Source: RFSX01 sp965230215
Lineage (GTDB): Bacteria; Bacteroidota; Bacteroidia; Chitinophagales; Saprospiraceae
Direction: 5' to 3'
Assembly: GCA_965230215.1 (NCBI GenBank)
Contig: CBDDKN010000001.1
Location: forward strand, 1,674,001 to 1,738,000
Length of the DNA: 64,000 nucleotides
Below, one piece after another: positions 42,698 through 52,884 of the stretch (position 1 is its first letter; every line of letters begins with the position of its first letter). Both the position numbers and the translations under genes were made by a program. The notes under the pieces were generated by a model, which saw only the letters and a list, made by a program, of their open reading frames with translations, was not told where the DNA came from and did not search any database.

Positions 42698-43387
42698 TTA
42701 ACATAAATTCATAACATCCCTTACGAGTATCTTGTGCGGCTTTCGCGCACTGAAATGGATGATATTCTGTCTTTTGAGGTCACCCAGTACACGGGCAACT
42801 GTTTGTCTTGATGTATCTGTAATGTTGGCTATTTCCTTGTGCGAAAGTCCGTGGTTGATTAGAATTTCATCCAATCCGATCTTTGTTCCTTTTTTCAAAG
42901 CAAGGTCTCTGAGGAACTCCACGATTCTACTTTGCGCCTTTTTGAAAACGAAATTGTTCATTCTGTCCTCAAGATCTGCCATCTTTCCTATAAGCAATCT
43001 TGTCAACTCTTCACAAAAATCTGTATTGCGCTCAAGCAAGGCTTTGAAATAACTCGCTGGTATCTTGATCATCTCAGTATCTTTTACAACCTGAGCAAAC
43101 AGACGTCTTGTATTCAATCCTGAAAAAATGTTCTCGCCAACAAGATCATTGCCATATGCAATTTCCTTAATGAGGGTTTTGTCATTGCTGGTATTCATGC
43201 CAACCTTGACAGTGCCTTTAACGATAAGATAGATGTAATTAACCGGATCCCCTACTCTAAATAAGAAAGAACCTCTGGCCTTTTTTTCAAAGCTAGATTG
43301 GTTACAAAGCTGTTCAATCTGTAAAGGGTTGAGTGTATCAAAAACACCAGATTCTGTTATGATATTTAATTTTGAGCTTTGGTCCAT
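42698..43387 (-). CDS. Crp/Fnr-family transcriptional regulator
   Basis: A 229-residue regulator with a cyclic-nucleotide-binding beta-roll (residues about 25-125) and a C-terminal winged helix-turn-helix (SHKEIANITDTSRQTVARVLGDL). The recognition helix has R-Q-T-V-A-R where E. coli CRP has R-E-T-V-G-R, so the Glu that reads the TGA core is a Gln and its site should differ from WTGAY-N4-RTCAW. No N-terminal cysteine cluster is present. A 325-bp gene-free region separates it from pckA. Confidence 0.92.
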   Translation of the reverse strand: MDQSSKLNIITESGVFDTLNPLQIEQLCNQSSFEKKARGSFLFRVGDPVNYIYLIVKGTVKVGMNTSNDKTLIKEIAYGNDLVGENIFSGLNTRRLFAQVVKDTEMIKIPASYFKALLERNTDFCEELTRLLIGKMADLEDRMNNFVFKKAQSRIVEFLRDLALKKGTKIGLDEILINHGLSHKEIANITDTSRQTVARVLGDLKRQNIIHFSARKPHKILVRDVMNLC

Positions 43388-43712
43388 AATCTACTTTTTA
43401 TTCGTTAAGATGAAGTTCAAACCGAATACCCCTACTGTGTGTTTAATTTTTTTGCAATTTTTTTTCAAAAAGAGCCTACTGTAGCTCAAAATGAAGCGCA
43501 TACACATTATTATTTTAACATTTTCTTAACGTTTGGGCTTTCAAATTTTCATGCTTCCTCCGAACGTCAACAAAGACAGACTTTATGTTTTTCTGACACT
43601 ATCATTTATCCTTAAAACGAATTATGCTTTACGTAAAATTAACACTATGAAATCCGCTTAGTCTCTTTTTCTTAGCTCCGTGAAATCTTAAAAACATTTA
43701 ATACATCGTGTA
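43388..43712. other. Intergenic region without recognised genes
   Basis: 325 bp between the divergent Crp-family gene and pckA. It is AT-rich with several T and A runs, and must contain both promoters. I see no WTGAY-N4-RTCAW palindrome, tRNA or clear RNA gene. A weak hairpin (GAGC...GCTC) occurs near 43470. Confidence 0.6.
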
Positions 43713-45341
43713 ATGACCAAAGAAAGCGGTATTAAAAATCCTGAAACCCGATTAGAAGATTTCGAACTCCACAATGTGCTTCATGCATATTGGAACCTCA
43801 AACCTAACCTACTTATTGAACACACTTTGCGGAGAAACCAGGGAACGCTTACACAAAATGGTACACTGAGTATCAAGACAGGTAAGTTCACTGGTCGCTC
43901 CCCAAAGGATCGTTACATTGTGAAGGATCAATCTACCGAATCTACAGTTGATTGGAATAACATCAATCAAGCTATTTCAGAACAACACTTCGATGAACTG
44001 CATGAGGGTATCTGTAAATACTTCGAAGGCAAGGACCTCTTTGTAAAAGATGCTTCACTTTGCCAGGATCCAAGATATGCAGTCAATGTGAGAGTGTTTG
44101 CTGAATATCCATGGAGCGCTAACTTCGTTCATAACATGTTTGTTCGTCTGGACAATGAAGCACTCAAGATGTTCAGCCCGGAATGGGTAATATATTGTGC
44201 ACCCGGATTTAAAGCTGATCCAAGTGTACATGGAACAAAATCAGACAACTTCTCAATTATCAATTTTGAAAAGAAAACCATCATTATAGGTGGTTCTGCA
44301 TATACAGGTGAGATTAAAAAGGCTATGTTTTCTGTATTAAATTACAGCCTGCCTCTAGAATCAAAAGTGCTTTCAATGCATTGCTCTGCCAATGTCGGTA
44401 AAGATGGAGACGCCGCCGTATTCTTCGGCCTCAGTGGAACAGGGAAGACTACCCTCTCTGCAGATCCTGACAGGAATCTAATCGGAGATGACGAACATGG
44501 ATGGTCCGATGAGGGGCTATTCAACTTTGAAGGTGGTTGCTACGCTAAATGCGTACATCTGTCACCCGAAAAAGAACCTGACATCTTCAAAGCTGTCAAA
44601 CCGGGGGCTATTCTTGAAAATATCTGCTTCCACCCTGGCACTTCAAGACCTGATTATGACAACACTTCGATAACTGAAAACACAAGAGTTTCTTACCCTA
44701 TTCATTATATTGACAATTACCATAAAGAACAAAAATCCACACATCCAAAGAATATCTTCTTTCTATGCTGTGATGCTTTTGGTATACTTCCACCGATATC
44801 AAAACTGACGCCTGAACAGGCCATGTTCTACTTTATGTCAGGTTATACCGCAAAGGTAGCCGGGACTGAAGAAGGTGTTGTAGAACCTCTTGCTACTTTT
44901 TCGGCTTGTTTTGGTGCGCCGTTTCTTCCACTTCACCCAAACAGCTATGCTGAGTTGCTAGGTGAAAAGATCAAGAAACATGACGTGAAAATATGGCTGA
45001 TAAATACAGGATGGGTCGGTGGATCATATGGTGAAGGAAAACGCATTGCACTCAAACATACAAGACGTATGATCACGGCTGTCCTCAATGGAGAGTTGGA
45101 CGATGTTTCTTTTACAAACTTTGCCGTATTCAACCTTAAGATTCCTTCTTTCTGTCCGGATGTGCCAGGGCAGGTTTTACATCCAAGAAATATGTGGGCT
45201 GACAAGGATGCCTATAACAGTAAGAGAATGGAGTTGGCTCAGATGTTTGTTGAAAACTTCAGCAAATTCGCCGATAGAGTATCCGAAGATATTATGGCTG
45301 CATCACCGCAAGTAGAACTTACGGCGAAGGCAACCAGTTAA
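43713..45341 (+). CDS. pckA: Phosphoenolpyruvate carboxykinase (ATP)
   Basis: A 542-residue enzyme converting oxaloacetate and ATP to PEP, for gluconeogenesis. The kinase P-loop GLSGTGKTTLSADPDR and the following GDDEHGW metal-binding motif are intact, as is the substrate-binding TGRSPKDRYIV near the N-terminus. The length is typical. It fits growth on amino acids such as tryptophan, whose breakdown is encoded nearby. Confidence 0.97.
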   Translation: MTKESGIKNPETRLEDFELHNVLHAYWNLKPNLLIEHTLRRNQGTLTQNGTLSIKTGKFTGRSPKDRYIVKDQSTESTVDWNNINQAISEQHFDELHEGICKYFEGKDLFVKDASLCQDPRYAVNVRVFAEYPWSANFVHNMFVRLDNEALKMFSPEWVIYCAPGFKADPSVHGTKSDNFSIINFEKKTIIIGGSAYTGEIKKAMFSVLNYSLPLESKVLSMHCSANVGKDGDAAVFFGLSGTGKTTLSADPDRNLIGDDEHGWSDEGLFNFEGGCYAKCVHLSPEKEPDIFKAVKPGAILENICFHPGTSRPDYDNTSITENTRVSYPIHYIDNYHKEQKSTHPKNIFFLCCDAFGILPPISKLTPEQAMFYFMSGYTAKVAGTEEGVVEPLATFSACFGAPFLPLHPNSYAELLGEKIKKHDVKIWLINTGWVGGSYGEGKRIALKHTRRMITAVLNGELDDVSFTNFAVFNLKIPSFCPDVPGQVLHPRNMWADKDAYNSKRMELAQMFVENFSKFADRVSEDIMAASPQVELTAKATS

Positions 45342-45343
45342 TT

Positions 45344-48300
45344 TCAATATTTCAGAATCGGTTTCGTTACTTGCTGTTGTCCAGAGATGGCTTTTAACAT
45401 ATATAAACCTGCAGGATAGGCACTCAAATCAATTAAGTCGTTGTTTCTGTCAAAACTCTGATTCAGAATTTCCACCCCTGAAGTATTATAAATGATAATT
45501 CTTTCCGGTTTCCACGACTCTGATTCGATTCTTAGCAATCCTACCGTAGGGTTAGGATATATCTCTAATGTATTCTCTTCGAGATCATCTGTAGATGTGG
45601 TAAACGGTACTGTAATAGGTCCTATGCCTTGAACACATCCATCAGCATCAATAACTGTTACAAAGTAATTGTCAGCAAAGATTTCAGTCGGATCTTCATC
45701 ATTACTTATAATGTTTCCTGCGCTATCCAGCCATATAAAGGTATATGGTTGTACACCCCCTGTAACATCCAAGTCTATGCTTCCCGTATTTGAATCGGAA
45801 TCACTGGCGGTAACTGAAGATACTTCAATTGTAAGCACATCCTCATATACCGGAATATCAGCAAATTCAGTTACCTGGCAATCATTGGCATCGGTAACAA
45901 TGATTTCAAGGTTATTTCCATTCGTCAGAAATGAAATGCCATAATTTGGGGTTCCTCCATTTAATTCATAATCAATACCGTCAAAAGAGCCGGTACATGA
46001 ATCAATCAGTACTTCGAACAATTCAAACTCAAGTGGATCGGGAGCAATTATTTCCACATTTTGTATTACAGTACACTGCGTACTCAATCGGGTAACTTCA
46101 ATGGCATAAAAACCAGATCCAAGGTCTTGCCCGTCGTCATCACTGCCATACATAACTTCAAAATCACTTGGGTCTTCTCCATTAATTATGACCCCAATAC
46201 TGCCGTCTTCAGTATCATTACAACTAGGCTGAACAACTATTATCTCAAATTCAAAGTCTACACCTTGTTGCCCGACAAGAACCAATTCACTCAAGAAGCA
46301 ACCGTTGTTATCTGCAATCTCAATAAGGTATTCACCCGCTGTCAAATCAGTTAGGTTCGATGGGCTGATGGTGTAAGGTGGTGCTCCACCAGTTACGTCT
46401 ACAGTTATAGCACCGTCATTGCCACTACATCCCGCATCCTGAACAGTAAATGTAGCCGATAAGTCTGTTTGTACGGTTACATCAAAACTACACTCATCCT
46501 GGTTACCACTCTGATCTATGGCCAAATAGCTTACAGTTGTTGTACCTAAAGGAAATGTTGATCCTGATGGCAAACCTTCCTGCAATTCAATGGATACTAT
46601 CTCGCAATTATCAAATGCTAGCGGATCTTCATATTCTACAGCATCACAAGTATTGACTACGATGTCATCATTGTTACAATCTATAAATGGTTCTTCTACA
46701 TCCTCAATGATGACATCCAACTCAGACGCAGTACTATTGCCGTTTGAATCAAATACAACCAATGGTATCCTGATCAAGCCCAGATCAGCACAATCGAAAG
46801 GCCTTTGTTCGAATTCAAATGCAGCTATCGCACAATTGTCTGTGATTTCACCCTGTATCATGCTTTCTTCAACAGGTCCAACCATACCAGACTCATCCAG
46901 AAATAAGACTATTTGCTCAGGATTTACAAAAGGTGGTTCTAGATCCAGAACTTCAATTTCAATCGAGTCTATATAAACACAGGCATTATTATCTGTAATT
47001 GTAAAGGCATAAGTCCCTGCGTTCAACATCTGTATGGTATCTGCAGGATTTATGATTGTATCAATACCCATGATGATCGTATCACTGACCAAACCTTGTG
47101 ACCAACTAACACTGTATGGTGCCGTACCTCCCTTTATCGCAAATGATGCTGAACCATTATCATCTCCGGCACACAGGACATTCATAATATTTAAGGAGTC
47201 AATACCCAAAGAATCTGGCTCCTGAACCACCAGATTAAATAATGTATCCACACATAAATCTGCATCTGCTATACTTACAGAATAGGTTCCAGCAGTGAGG
47301 TCCTGAATATCCCTTGTATTCAATCCGTTAGACCATGCATAAGTTACAGGCTCTGTAGCTCCTGTTACCAGCAAACCAATAGCACCATCGTTGCCACCCG
47401 CACATGAAACATCCATAATGTCAGAAGTCACGGACAATTGGCAAGCACCACCAAGAATCTGAAAACTCCTTACTTCTGAACATCCATTATCATCTGTCAC
47501 CGTTACACTATAGGTGCCCGCACTCAATCCCACCAATGTACTTGTATTACCCTGATCAATCTGACCTACAGACCAGGCAATCTGATATGTAGGTACGCCT
47601 CCAAAAATGGCTATTGAAGCAGTACCATCAGCAGAATTACCATTTTCATTAGTAGTAGATACATTGACTCCTAAGGCATCCGGTTCAAACAACTCTACAG
47701 TCTCTTCCAACACACATCCATTTGCATCGGTAATAGTTACATCATACAGACCAGCTCCAAGGTCCTCTTGAAAACAATCCGCTCCAAATTCATCCCAAAA
47801 GCAATCCAAATTACCTGTTCCACCCGATGGTGATAAATCAATTGATCCATTTGAATCACCAAAACAGAGAATTTCTTCAATTATAGGATTGATAGCGATT
47901 TCGGCTGGTTCAGGTATTGTTACCATATCTACTGCAGTCATTCCATTATCATCGGTAACTGTCAATGATGCTGTTCCGCCCAACAAATTGAAGGCTGTTT
48001 GATTTTGTTCACCACTACTCCATTGATAGCTGTATGGACTGGTTCCACCACTAACATTTGCAGTGGCCGAGCCATCAGAATCTCCATTACAAGTAACACC
48101 AGATATGCCGGTAAAATCTATTTCTATATCATTGGCTGCCATAACCGTTGTAGTCAATTGATTCACAACAACCCTGTCACCACTTGTAGAACCATTGCCA
48201 TTGGCCAACACGCCCACCATGTAGAAAATCACATCGTCAATTGTTGAAGGCGCCTGCCATTGTGCCTCCCATTCAATCTCAGTATTGCCGCTAAAGTTTA

Positions 48301-48673
48301 CTGCAGGTTGATGACCAAAATATACACGTCCACCACTTGTCTTTAATGAACTATTACCATCAGGGTTCGACCAGTTACCCGCTTGGTTGTTGTTGCTGTC
48401 AAACAAAGCTACCACCTGAAAGCCTCCTCTCACTGGTGAGCCACTGGTAACGGATAATTCTGCAGTGAGGTCATACACTGTTCCAGGGACCACTTCATTA
48501 GGCAAACCAAGGACATCAATTTCTCCATTGATACCACCGCCACCGTTATGGCAATTGCTGCATAAACCATCTCCAGGTGCACCCGATCGTCCTGTGGGGT
48601 GCGAACTACTGAATGCAAAAAAGAAAGCTATCGCAAGAAAGAAGGCAATAATTCGGGTATTGATATATTTCAT
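45344..48673 (-). CDS. Large secreted SprB-repeat protein with T9SS sorting domain
   Basis: A 1109-residue surface or secreted protein. A signal peptide is followed by a domain with GRSGAPGDGLCSNCHNGGGG (a choice-of-anchor V-like region), then several SprB-type repeats of ~80 residues recurring as V-x-C-x-G-x-x-x-G-x-A/I ... Y-x-W-S-x-G ... G-x-Y-x-V-x-V-x-D-x-x-G-C, a HYR-like region in the middle (VEEPFIDCNNDDIVV), and a C-terminal T9SS type A sorting domain (LEIYPNPTVGLLRI ... YPAGLYMLK). It should be exported by the type IX system and may be involved in adhesion or gliding. It ends 2 bp from pckA. Confidence 0.9.
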   Translation of the reverse strand: MKYINTRIIAFFLAIAFFFAFSSSHPTGRSGAPGDGLCSNCHNGGGGINGEIDVLGLPNEVVPGTVYDLTAELSVTSGSPVRGGFQVVALFDSNNNQAGNWSNPDGNSSLKTSGGRVYFGHQPAVNFSGNTEIEWEAQWQAPSTIDDVIFYMVGVLANGNGSTSGDRVVVNQLTTTVMAANDIEIDFTGISGVTCNGDSDGSATANVSGGTSPYSYQWSSGEQNQTAFNLLGGTASLTVTDDNGMTAVDMVTIPEPAEIAINPIIEEILCFGDSNGSIDLSPSGGTGNLDCFWDEFGADCFQEDLGAGLYDVTITDANGCVLEETVELFEPDALGVNVSTTNENGNSADGTASIAIFGGVPTYQIAWSVGQIDQGNTSTLVGLSAGTYSVTVTDDNGCSEVRSFQILGGACQLSVTSDIMDVSCAGGNDGAIGLLVTGATEPVTYAWSNGLNTRDIQDLTAGTYSVSIADADLCVDTLFNLVVQEPDSLGIDSLNIMNVLCAGDDNGSASFAIKGGTAPYSVSWSQGLVSDTIIMGIDTIINPADTIQMLNAGTYAFTITDNNACVYIDSIEIEVLDLEPPFVNPEQIVLFLDESGMVGPVEESMIQGEITDNCAIAAFEFEQRPFDCADLGLIRIPLVVFDSNGNSTASELDVIIEDVEEPFIDCNNDDIVVNTCDAVEYEDPLAFDNCEIVSIELQEGLPSGSTFPLGTTTVSYLAIDQSGNQDECSFDVTVQTDLSATFTVQDAGCSGNDGAITVDVTGGAPPYTISPSNLTDLTAGEYLIEIADNNGCFLSELVLVGQQGVDFEFEIIVVQPSCNDTEDGSIGVIINGEDPSDFEVMYGSDDDGQDLGSGFYAIEVTRLSTQCTVIQNVEIIAPDPLEFELFEVLIDSCTGSFDGIDYELNGGTPNYGISFLTNGNNLEIIVTDANDCQVTEFADIPVYEDVLTIEVSSVTASDSDSNTGSIDLDVTGGVQPYTFIWLDSAGNIISNDEDPTEIFADNYFVTVIDADGCVQGIGPITVPFTTSTDDLEENTLEIYPNPTVGLLRIESESWKPERIIIYNTSGVEILNQSFDRNNDLIDLSAYPAGLYMLKAISGQQQVTKPILKY

Positions 48674-48810
48674 CGTGAAGACATGTTAGTTCTAGAAAAT
48701 GATTAAACCACAAAATATTTAATTTGTTTTGGCTTTGAATTCCCGGAAAATATAATGTCCGACAATTGTTGTTCAAAAGTGTGATATTCGCAAACTAAAT
48801 ATTTGGCTAA

Positions 48811-50985
48811 ATGAAACTTACTCAGTTCTTATTTATAGTTTTTTTTATCGGTCTGGCTACCGATAATGCATATGCACAAATAGACCTTGGAAAAATCTGG
48901 AAATCCTATGCATACCTGCCTGAAACTGTACCCGGATTCAAATTCATGAATGACGGTCAGCATTATACCAAGCAAAATGAGAACAGAATAGTTAAATACG
49001 ATTTGCTTACGGGTAATAAAACCGATGTGATTTTAAATGCATCCAAGCTTAAAGGAACACAGGGATTTAACGGTCAGTTTTCCAGTTACAGCTTTAGCAA
49101 TGATGAGAAATTCATCATCCTGGAAAGCATGCGTGAATCAATATATCGCCGCTCTTCAAAAGCCTATTTCTACGTTTACAATAGAGATACAGAAGAACTA
49201 ACTGCCATCCGAGAAGGATCCAAGGTGTCATACGCCAGCCTTTCTCCAGATAACAAAAAGCTTGCGTATGTTTTCGAGAATAATATCTACATACAGGATT
49301 TAGAAGACGCTGAAACTATTTCAGTGACAACTGATGGCATACAGAATAAGATTATTAATGGATCTGCAGACTGGGTTTACGAAGAGGAGTTCTCAATGTC
49401 AAAAGCATTTTCATGGAACAGTGATGGCAGTCAGTTGGCATATCAAAGATTCGATGAAACAGACGTGACCGAATTTACAATGACCAACTACAAAAATGAG
49501 CTTTACCCTGAATATGTACGCTTTAAATACCCGAAGGTGGGAGAGAAAAATGCAATAGTATCGGCACATGTTTACAGGATAAAGGATGGCCACACTATTG
49601 ACCTGGACCTTCAGGAAGAATCAGATGACATCTACATCCCAAGAATAAAATGGACGCAACATAATGACAGAGTTTTTGTCTACACATTAAACAGACATCA
49701 AAACCTATTGCGTGTGCATGATTTCAATACCGGTAATGGGGAACATGCAATAATTATCGAAGAAAAAAACAAATACTATATAGATATCACAGACGATATA
49801 CAATTTCTTGATCAACAGGATGCTTTCATATGGTCAAGTGAAAAATCGGGATATAACCATCTGTACTTGTATAATCTGGATGGACAACAAATCAGCATGC
49901 TGACGCAAGGCAATTATGATGTCACTCAATTCTATGGCGTTGATGAATCCAGAGGCACAGTATATTATCAATCCGCTGAAAGAAGTCCCCTTGAAAGACA
50001 GGTTTACGCTGTAGATCTGAATGGTGAGAACAAAAGAATAATGACGCCAGATTCAGGTACCAACAGCTTACAATTCAGCAGCACATTTGATTACTTTGTC
50101 AATACGCATAGTACTATTAATACACCACCTACATACAATGTTTCTGATATTGAGGGAAATATTATAAGAGAATTAGAAGACAATAAAGCACTGGCAAGAA
50201 GACAGGAGAAAGAAGGGGTTCAGAATGTTGAATTTTTTGAGTTTGATAATTCAGCAGGTGTGAGTCTTAATGGCTACATGATTAAACCAGCCGACATGGA
50301 AGATGGTAAGGAATATCCATTGTTTATGTATGTGTATGGAGGACCTGGAAGTCAAAATGTTACCAACGCCTGGAAAGGTCAGAATTACTGGTGGTTTCAA
50401 ATGCTTGCTCAAAATGGATATGTTGTCGCCTGCGTGGATAACAGAGGTACAGGAGCGAGAGGTGAAGAATTTAAGAAGATGACATACCTTCAATTAGGAC
50501 ATTATGAAACGATTGACCAGACCGATGCGGCCAGACATCTTGGCGCCTTGGATTTCATTGATTCAAAGCGTATTGGAATATTTGGCTGGAGTTATGGTGG
50601 ATACATGTCCAGCTTATGCATTCTAAAATCAAATGATGTGTTCAGAGCTGCTATTGCTGTAGCACCGGTAACCAATTGGAAGTGGTACGATACCATCTAC
50701 ACCGAACGTTATATGCGAACAGTAAAAGAGAATAAGGAAGGTTATGATCAAAATTCACCCGTAAACTTTGCTGACAGATTAAAAGGTTCTTATCTTTTAA
50801 TTCACGGCATGGGTGATGATAATGTGCATTTCCAGCACACTGCAGAAATGGCGAATGCGCTTGTAAATGCGGACAAGCAATTTGAAACCTATTTCTATCC
50901 CAATAAAAACCACAGTATTTTTGGAGGCCCTACGAGACATCACCTTTATACTAAGATGACCAATTTCATCATGAATAATTTGTAG
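48811..50985 (+). CDS. Dipeptidyl-peptidase IV-family serine peptidase (S9)
   Basis: A 724-residue secreted peptidase (signal peptide MKLTQFLFIVFFIGLATDNAYA). An N-terminal beta-propeller (DPP IV N-terminal domain) is followed by the S9 catalytic domain with Ser in GWSYGGYMS, Asp in MGDDNVHF and His in NKNHSIFGG. The WVYEEEF glutamate motif that binds the substrate N-terminus in DPP IV is present. It cleaves dipeptides from peptide N-termini in the periplasm. A TAAATATTTG box (48796-48805) just upstream suggests a near-leaderless transcript. Confidence 0.93.
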   Translation: MKLTQFLFIVFFIGLATDNAYAQIDLGKIWKSYAYLPETVPGFKFMNDGQHYTKQNENRIVKYDLLTGNKTDVILNASKLKGTQGFNGQFSSYSFSNDEKFIILESMRESIYRRSSKAYFYVYNRDTEELTAIREGSKVSYASLSPDNKKLAYVFENNIYIQDLEDAETISVTTDGIQNKIINGSADWVYEEEFSMSKAFSWNSDGSQLAYQRFDETDVTEFTMTNYKNELYPEYVRFKYPKVGEKNAIVSAHVYRIKDGHTIDLDLQEESDDIYIPRIKWTQHNDRVFVYTLNRHQNLLRVHDFNTGNGEHAIIIEEKNKYYIDITDDIQFLDQQDAFIWSSEKSGYNHLYLYNLDGQQISMLTQGNYDVTQFYGVDESRGTVYYQSAERSPLERQVYAVDLNGENKRIMTPDSGTNSLQFSSTFDYFVNTHSTINTPPTYNVSDIEGNIIRELEDNKALARRQEKEGVQNVEFFEFDNSAGVSLNGYMIKPADMEDGKEYPLFMYVYGGPGSQNVTNAWKGQNYWWFQMLAQNGYVVACVDNRGTGARGEEFKKMTYLQLGHYETIDQTDAARHLGALDFIDSKRIGIFGWSYGGYMSSLCILKSNDVFRAAIAVAPVTNWKWYDTIYTERYMRTVKENKEGYDQNSPVNFADRLKGSYLLIHGMGDDNVHFQHTAEMANALVNADKQFETYFYPNKNHSIFGGPTRHHLYTKMTNFIMNNL

Positions 50986-50996
50986 GAAAAAAAGAA

Positions 50997-51449
50997 ATGA
51001 AGCAGGTAAAAGAGATCATCAATAGAAAAGCAAAATTTGAATATCATTTTCTTCAAGGATTTGAAGCTGGGATTGTATTGCAGGGTACTGAAGTCAAGTC
51101 ATTGAGAAATGGTGATGCCAACTTAAGCGATGCCTATTGCCTGTTCAAGGATGGAGAGCTTTATGTGCGAAGCATGTTTATTGCTGAATACAAGCATGGA
51201 AACATCAACAATCATGAGACACGCAGAGAAAGAAAACTGTTATTGAAAAAAACTGAATTGAATAAGCTACAAAAGAAAGTTTCTGAAAAAGGATTCACCA
51301 TTGTACCCTACCGTATATTCTTTTCCGAAAGAGGTCATGCCAAGCTTGAGGTATTCCTTGCACAGGGTAAAAAAGCTTATGATAAAAGAGAGTCCATTAA
51401 GCAGAAAGATCTTAAACGCGACCTCGACCGAATGAATAAATTCAGTTGA
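50997..51449 (+). CDS. smpB: SsrA-binding protein
   Basis: A 150-residue protein, partner of tmRNA in trans-translation, which frees stalled ribosomes. It has the family motifs FEAGIVLQGTEVKSLR and AYCLFKDGELYVRSMFIAEY and the basic C-terminal tail DKRESIKQKDLKRDL. It starts 11 bp after the peptidase gene. Its end overlaps the convergent gene by 8 bp. Confidence 0.96.
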   Translation: MKQVKEIINRKAKFEYHFLQGFEAGIVLQGTEVKSLRNGDANLSDAYCLFKDGELYVRSMFIAEYKHGNINNHETRRERKLLLKKTELNKLQKKVSEKGFTIVPYRIFFSERGHAKLEVFLAQGKKAYDKRESIKQKDLKRDLDRMNKFS

Positions 51450-52884
51450 TATTTTGCTTTAGCGCAAACATAATGCTGAATCTATCCATCCTGTCATTGT
51501 TAGGCCCGATCTCCCTGTTGATCACATGTTTTCCATACACACCCGAAAAAGAAAGATACAGTCGATCAGATATTTTTCTTTGAATACCGGCTCCTATTTG
51601 AGCCCTTATGAATGCAGAGTCATTAATACGACCACCTTCAAATAATCCTTGATTAAAATTGCGTTCTAATTCAAACGGTGAAATGGCGTCTTCAGGATTA
51701 CTCGGCGTCTGACCTGGTGGCAAAGCACCTCCTCCTAAGTATTGATTTCTGGTAGTGAACTCAGATTGAACGATAGCTTCCGCTGACGCGCCTGCCTGGA
51801 GGAATATCGACCATTCATCGTTTTCAACCACGTGATATTTAAAGTTGACTGGAATGGATAGAATATCATAATGAATATTGGTCATTACAAATGAATACCA
51901 ACCGCTTGAATTGCCATATTGAAGTGTGAAATCCCACGGTTTGTCAAAGGCACTATAGGCCATTCCTATCTCCCATTCCGTTTTACCACGCTTATTACCA
52001 AACAAGACACCTAGTGAATAACCATACATTTCGGTTGTCCTGGCAGAAGTATTATAAGCCAGGTCATTTGGTGTATGTATTGTATTGTTATCGAATGCAG
52101 CAAAGAAGCTGACAGTCTTTGTCCTAAAATCATTCGCAACTTTGATAGATTGACTTGAAAAACTATAATCGCTTCTCAATGACGGAATTGATCTCGAAAT
52201 GCGAATAAATGGATTTATTGCGTCGATCTCCGACACATAACTTATTGATAATATATCATCATTATAAATTGTCAGGGCCTTGGAAGCTGGCTGCTCTTTT
52301 ACTTGATCTGACAATTCAGAAGGCTTGGTGTCTGCTTTATTTAATTCACTCGGTATAATTGAGGCAGCATATGATGAGCGGACAGATTTTTGTTGACTTG
52401 ATTTCTGACTTGTGATTCCAAGGGAAATCTCATTTGATTTTTCTGTAATTGCTTCGTTCACCAAAGTCGGAGAGCCCACAGAGTTGATCTCAAGAGAAAC
52501 AGTTTTTATTTCAGAAACATCATTTAGTTGCGAAGTTTTGACGGGATTAAGACTTACAGCTTGAACCCCTTTATCGAGGAATGATAAGTCAGTTGAATTG
52601 AAAATAAGAAGCAGGAGCAACATGCATACAGATTCAACCAGTTTTACCGACTGTATTTGCTTCTTCAGGTAAGTAAAATGCGTATACCTGATATCAAATC
52701 CTGACCACCCGGCTTTTTCATCATTATTATAAGCCGAAGAAATCTTATCAAAAAGCAAGGCATCAAAATGCGCATCTTCTTGTCTACTCATCTTCTCTTT
52801 CATCTTATCCCAGGAGGGCATAGAATCAGAAGCATGAGCTTCCAGTTTGTTCTTTAATATGTCATCAAAGTTCTGATCACTCAT
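51442..52884 (-). CDS. Membrane protein with outer-membrane barrel-like C-terminus, partner of an ECF sigma factor
   Basis: A 480-residue protein. A charged cytoplasmic-looking N-terminus (to about residue 80, with MPSWDKMKEKM) is followed by one membrane helix (VCMLLLLLIFNST, near residue 90), a low-complexity linker, and a C-terminal ~220 residues of alternating strands like an outer-membrane barrel. It overlaps the ECF sigma gene by 8 bp, the layout of sigma/anti-sigma pairs. I do not recognise a classical anti-sigma domain. The N-terminal part may bind the sigma factor; this is inference. Confidence 0.6.
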   Translation of the reverse strand: MSDQNFDDILKNKLEAHASDSMPSWDKMKEKMSRQEDAHFDALLFDKISSAYNNDEKAGWSGFDIRYTHFTYLKKQIQSVKLVESVCMLLLLLIFNSTDLSFLDKGVQAVSLNPVKTSQLNDVSEIKTVSLEINSVGSPTLVNEAITEKSNEISLGITSQKSSQQKSVRSSYAASIIPSELNKADTKPSELSDQVKEQPASKALTIYNDDILSISYVSEIDAINPFIRISRSIPSLRSDYSFSSQSIKVANDFRTKTVSFFAAFDNNTIHTPNDLAYNTSARTTEMYGYSLGVLFGNKRGKTEWEIGMAYSAFDKPWDFTLQYGNSSGWYSFVMTNIHYDILSIPVNFKYHVVENDEWSIFLQAGASAEAIVQSEFTTRNQYLGGGALPPGQTPSNPEDAISPFELERNFNQGLFEGGRINDSAFIRAQIGAGIQRKISDRLYLSFSGVYGKHVINREIGPNNDRMDRFSIMFALKQNIN

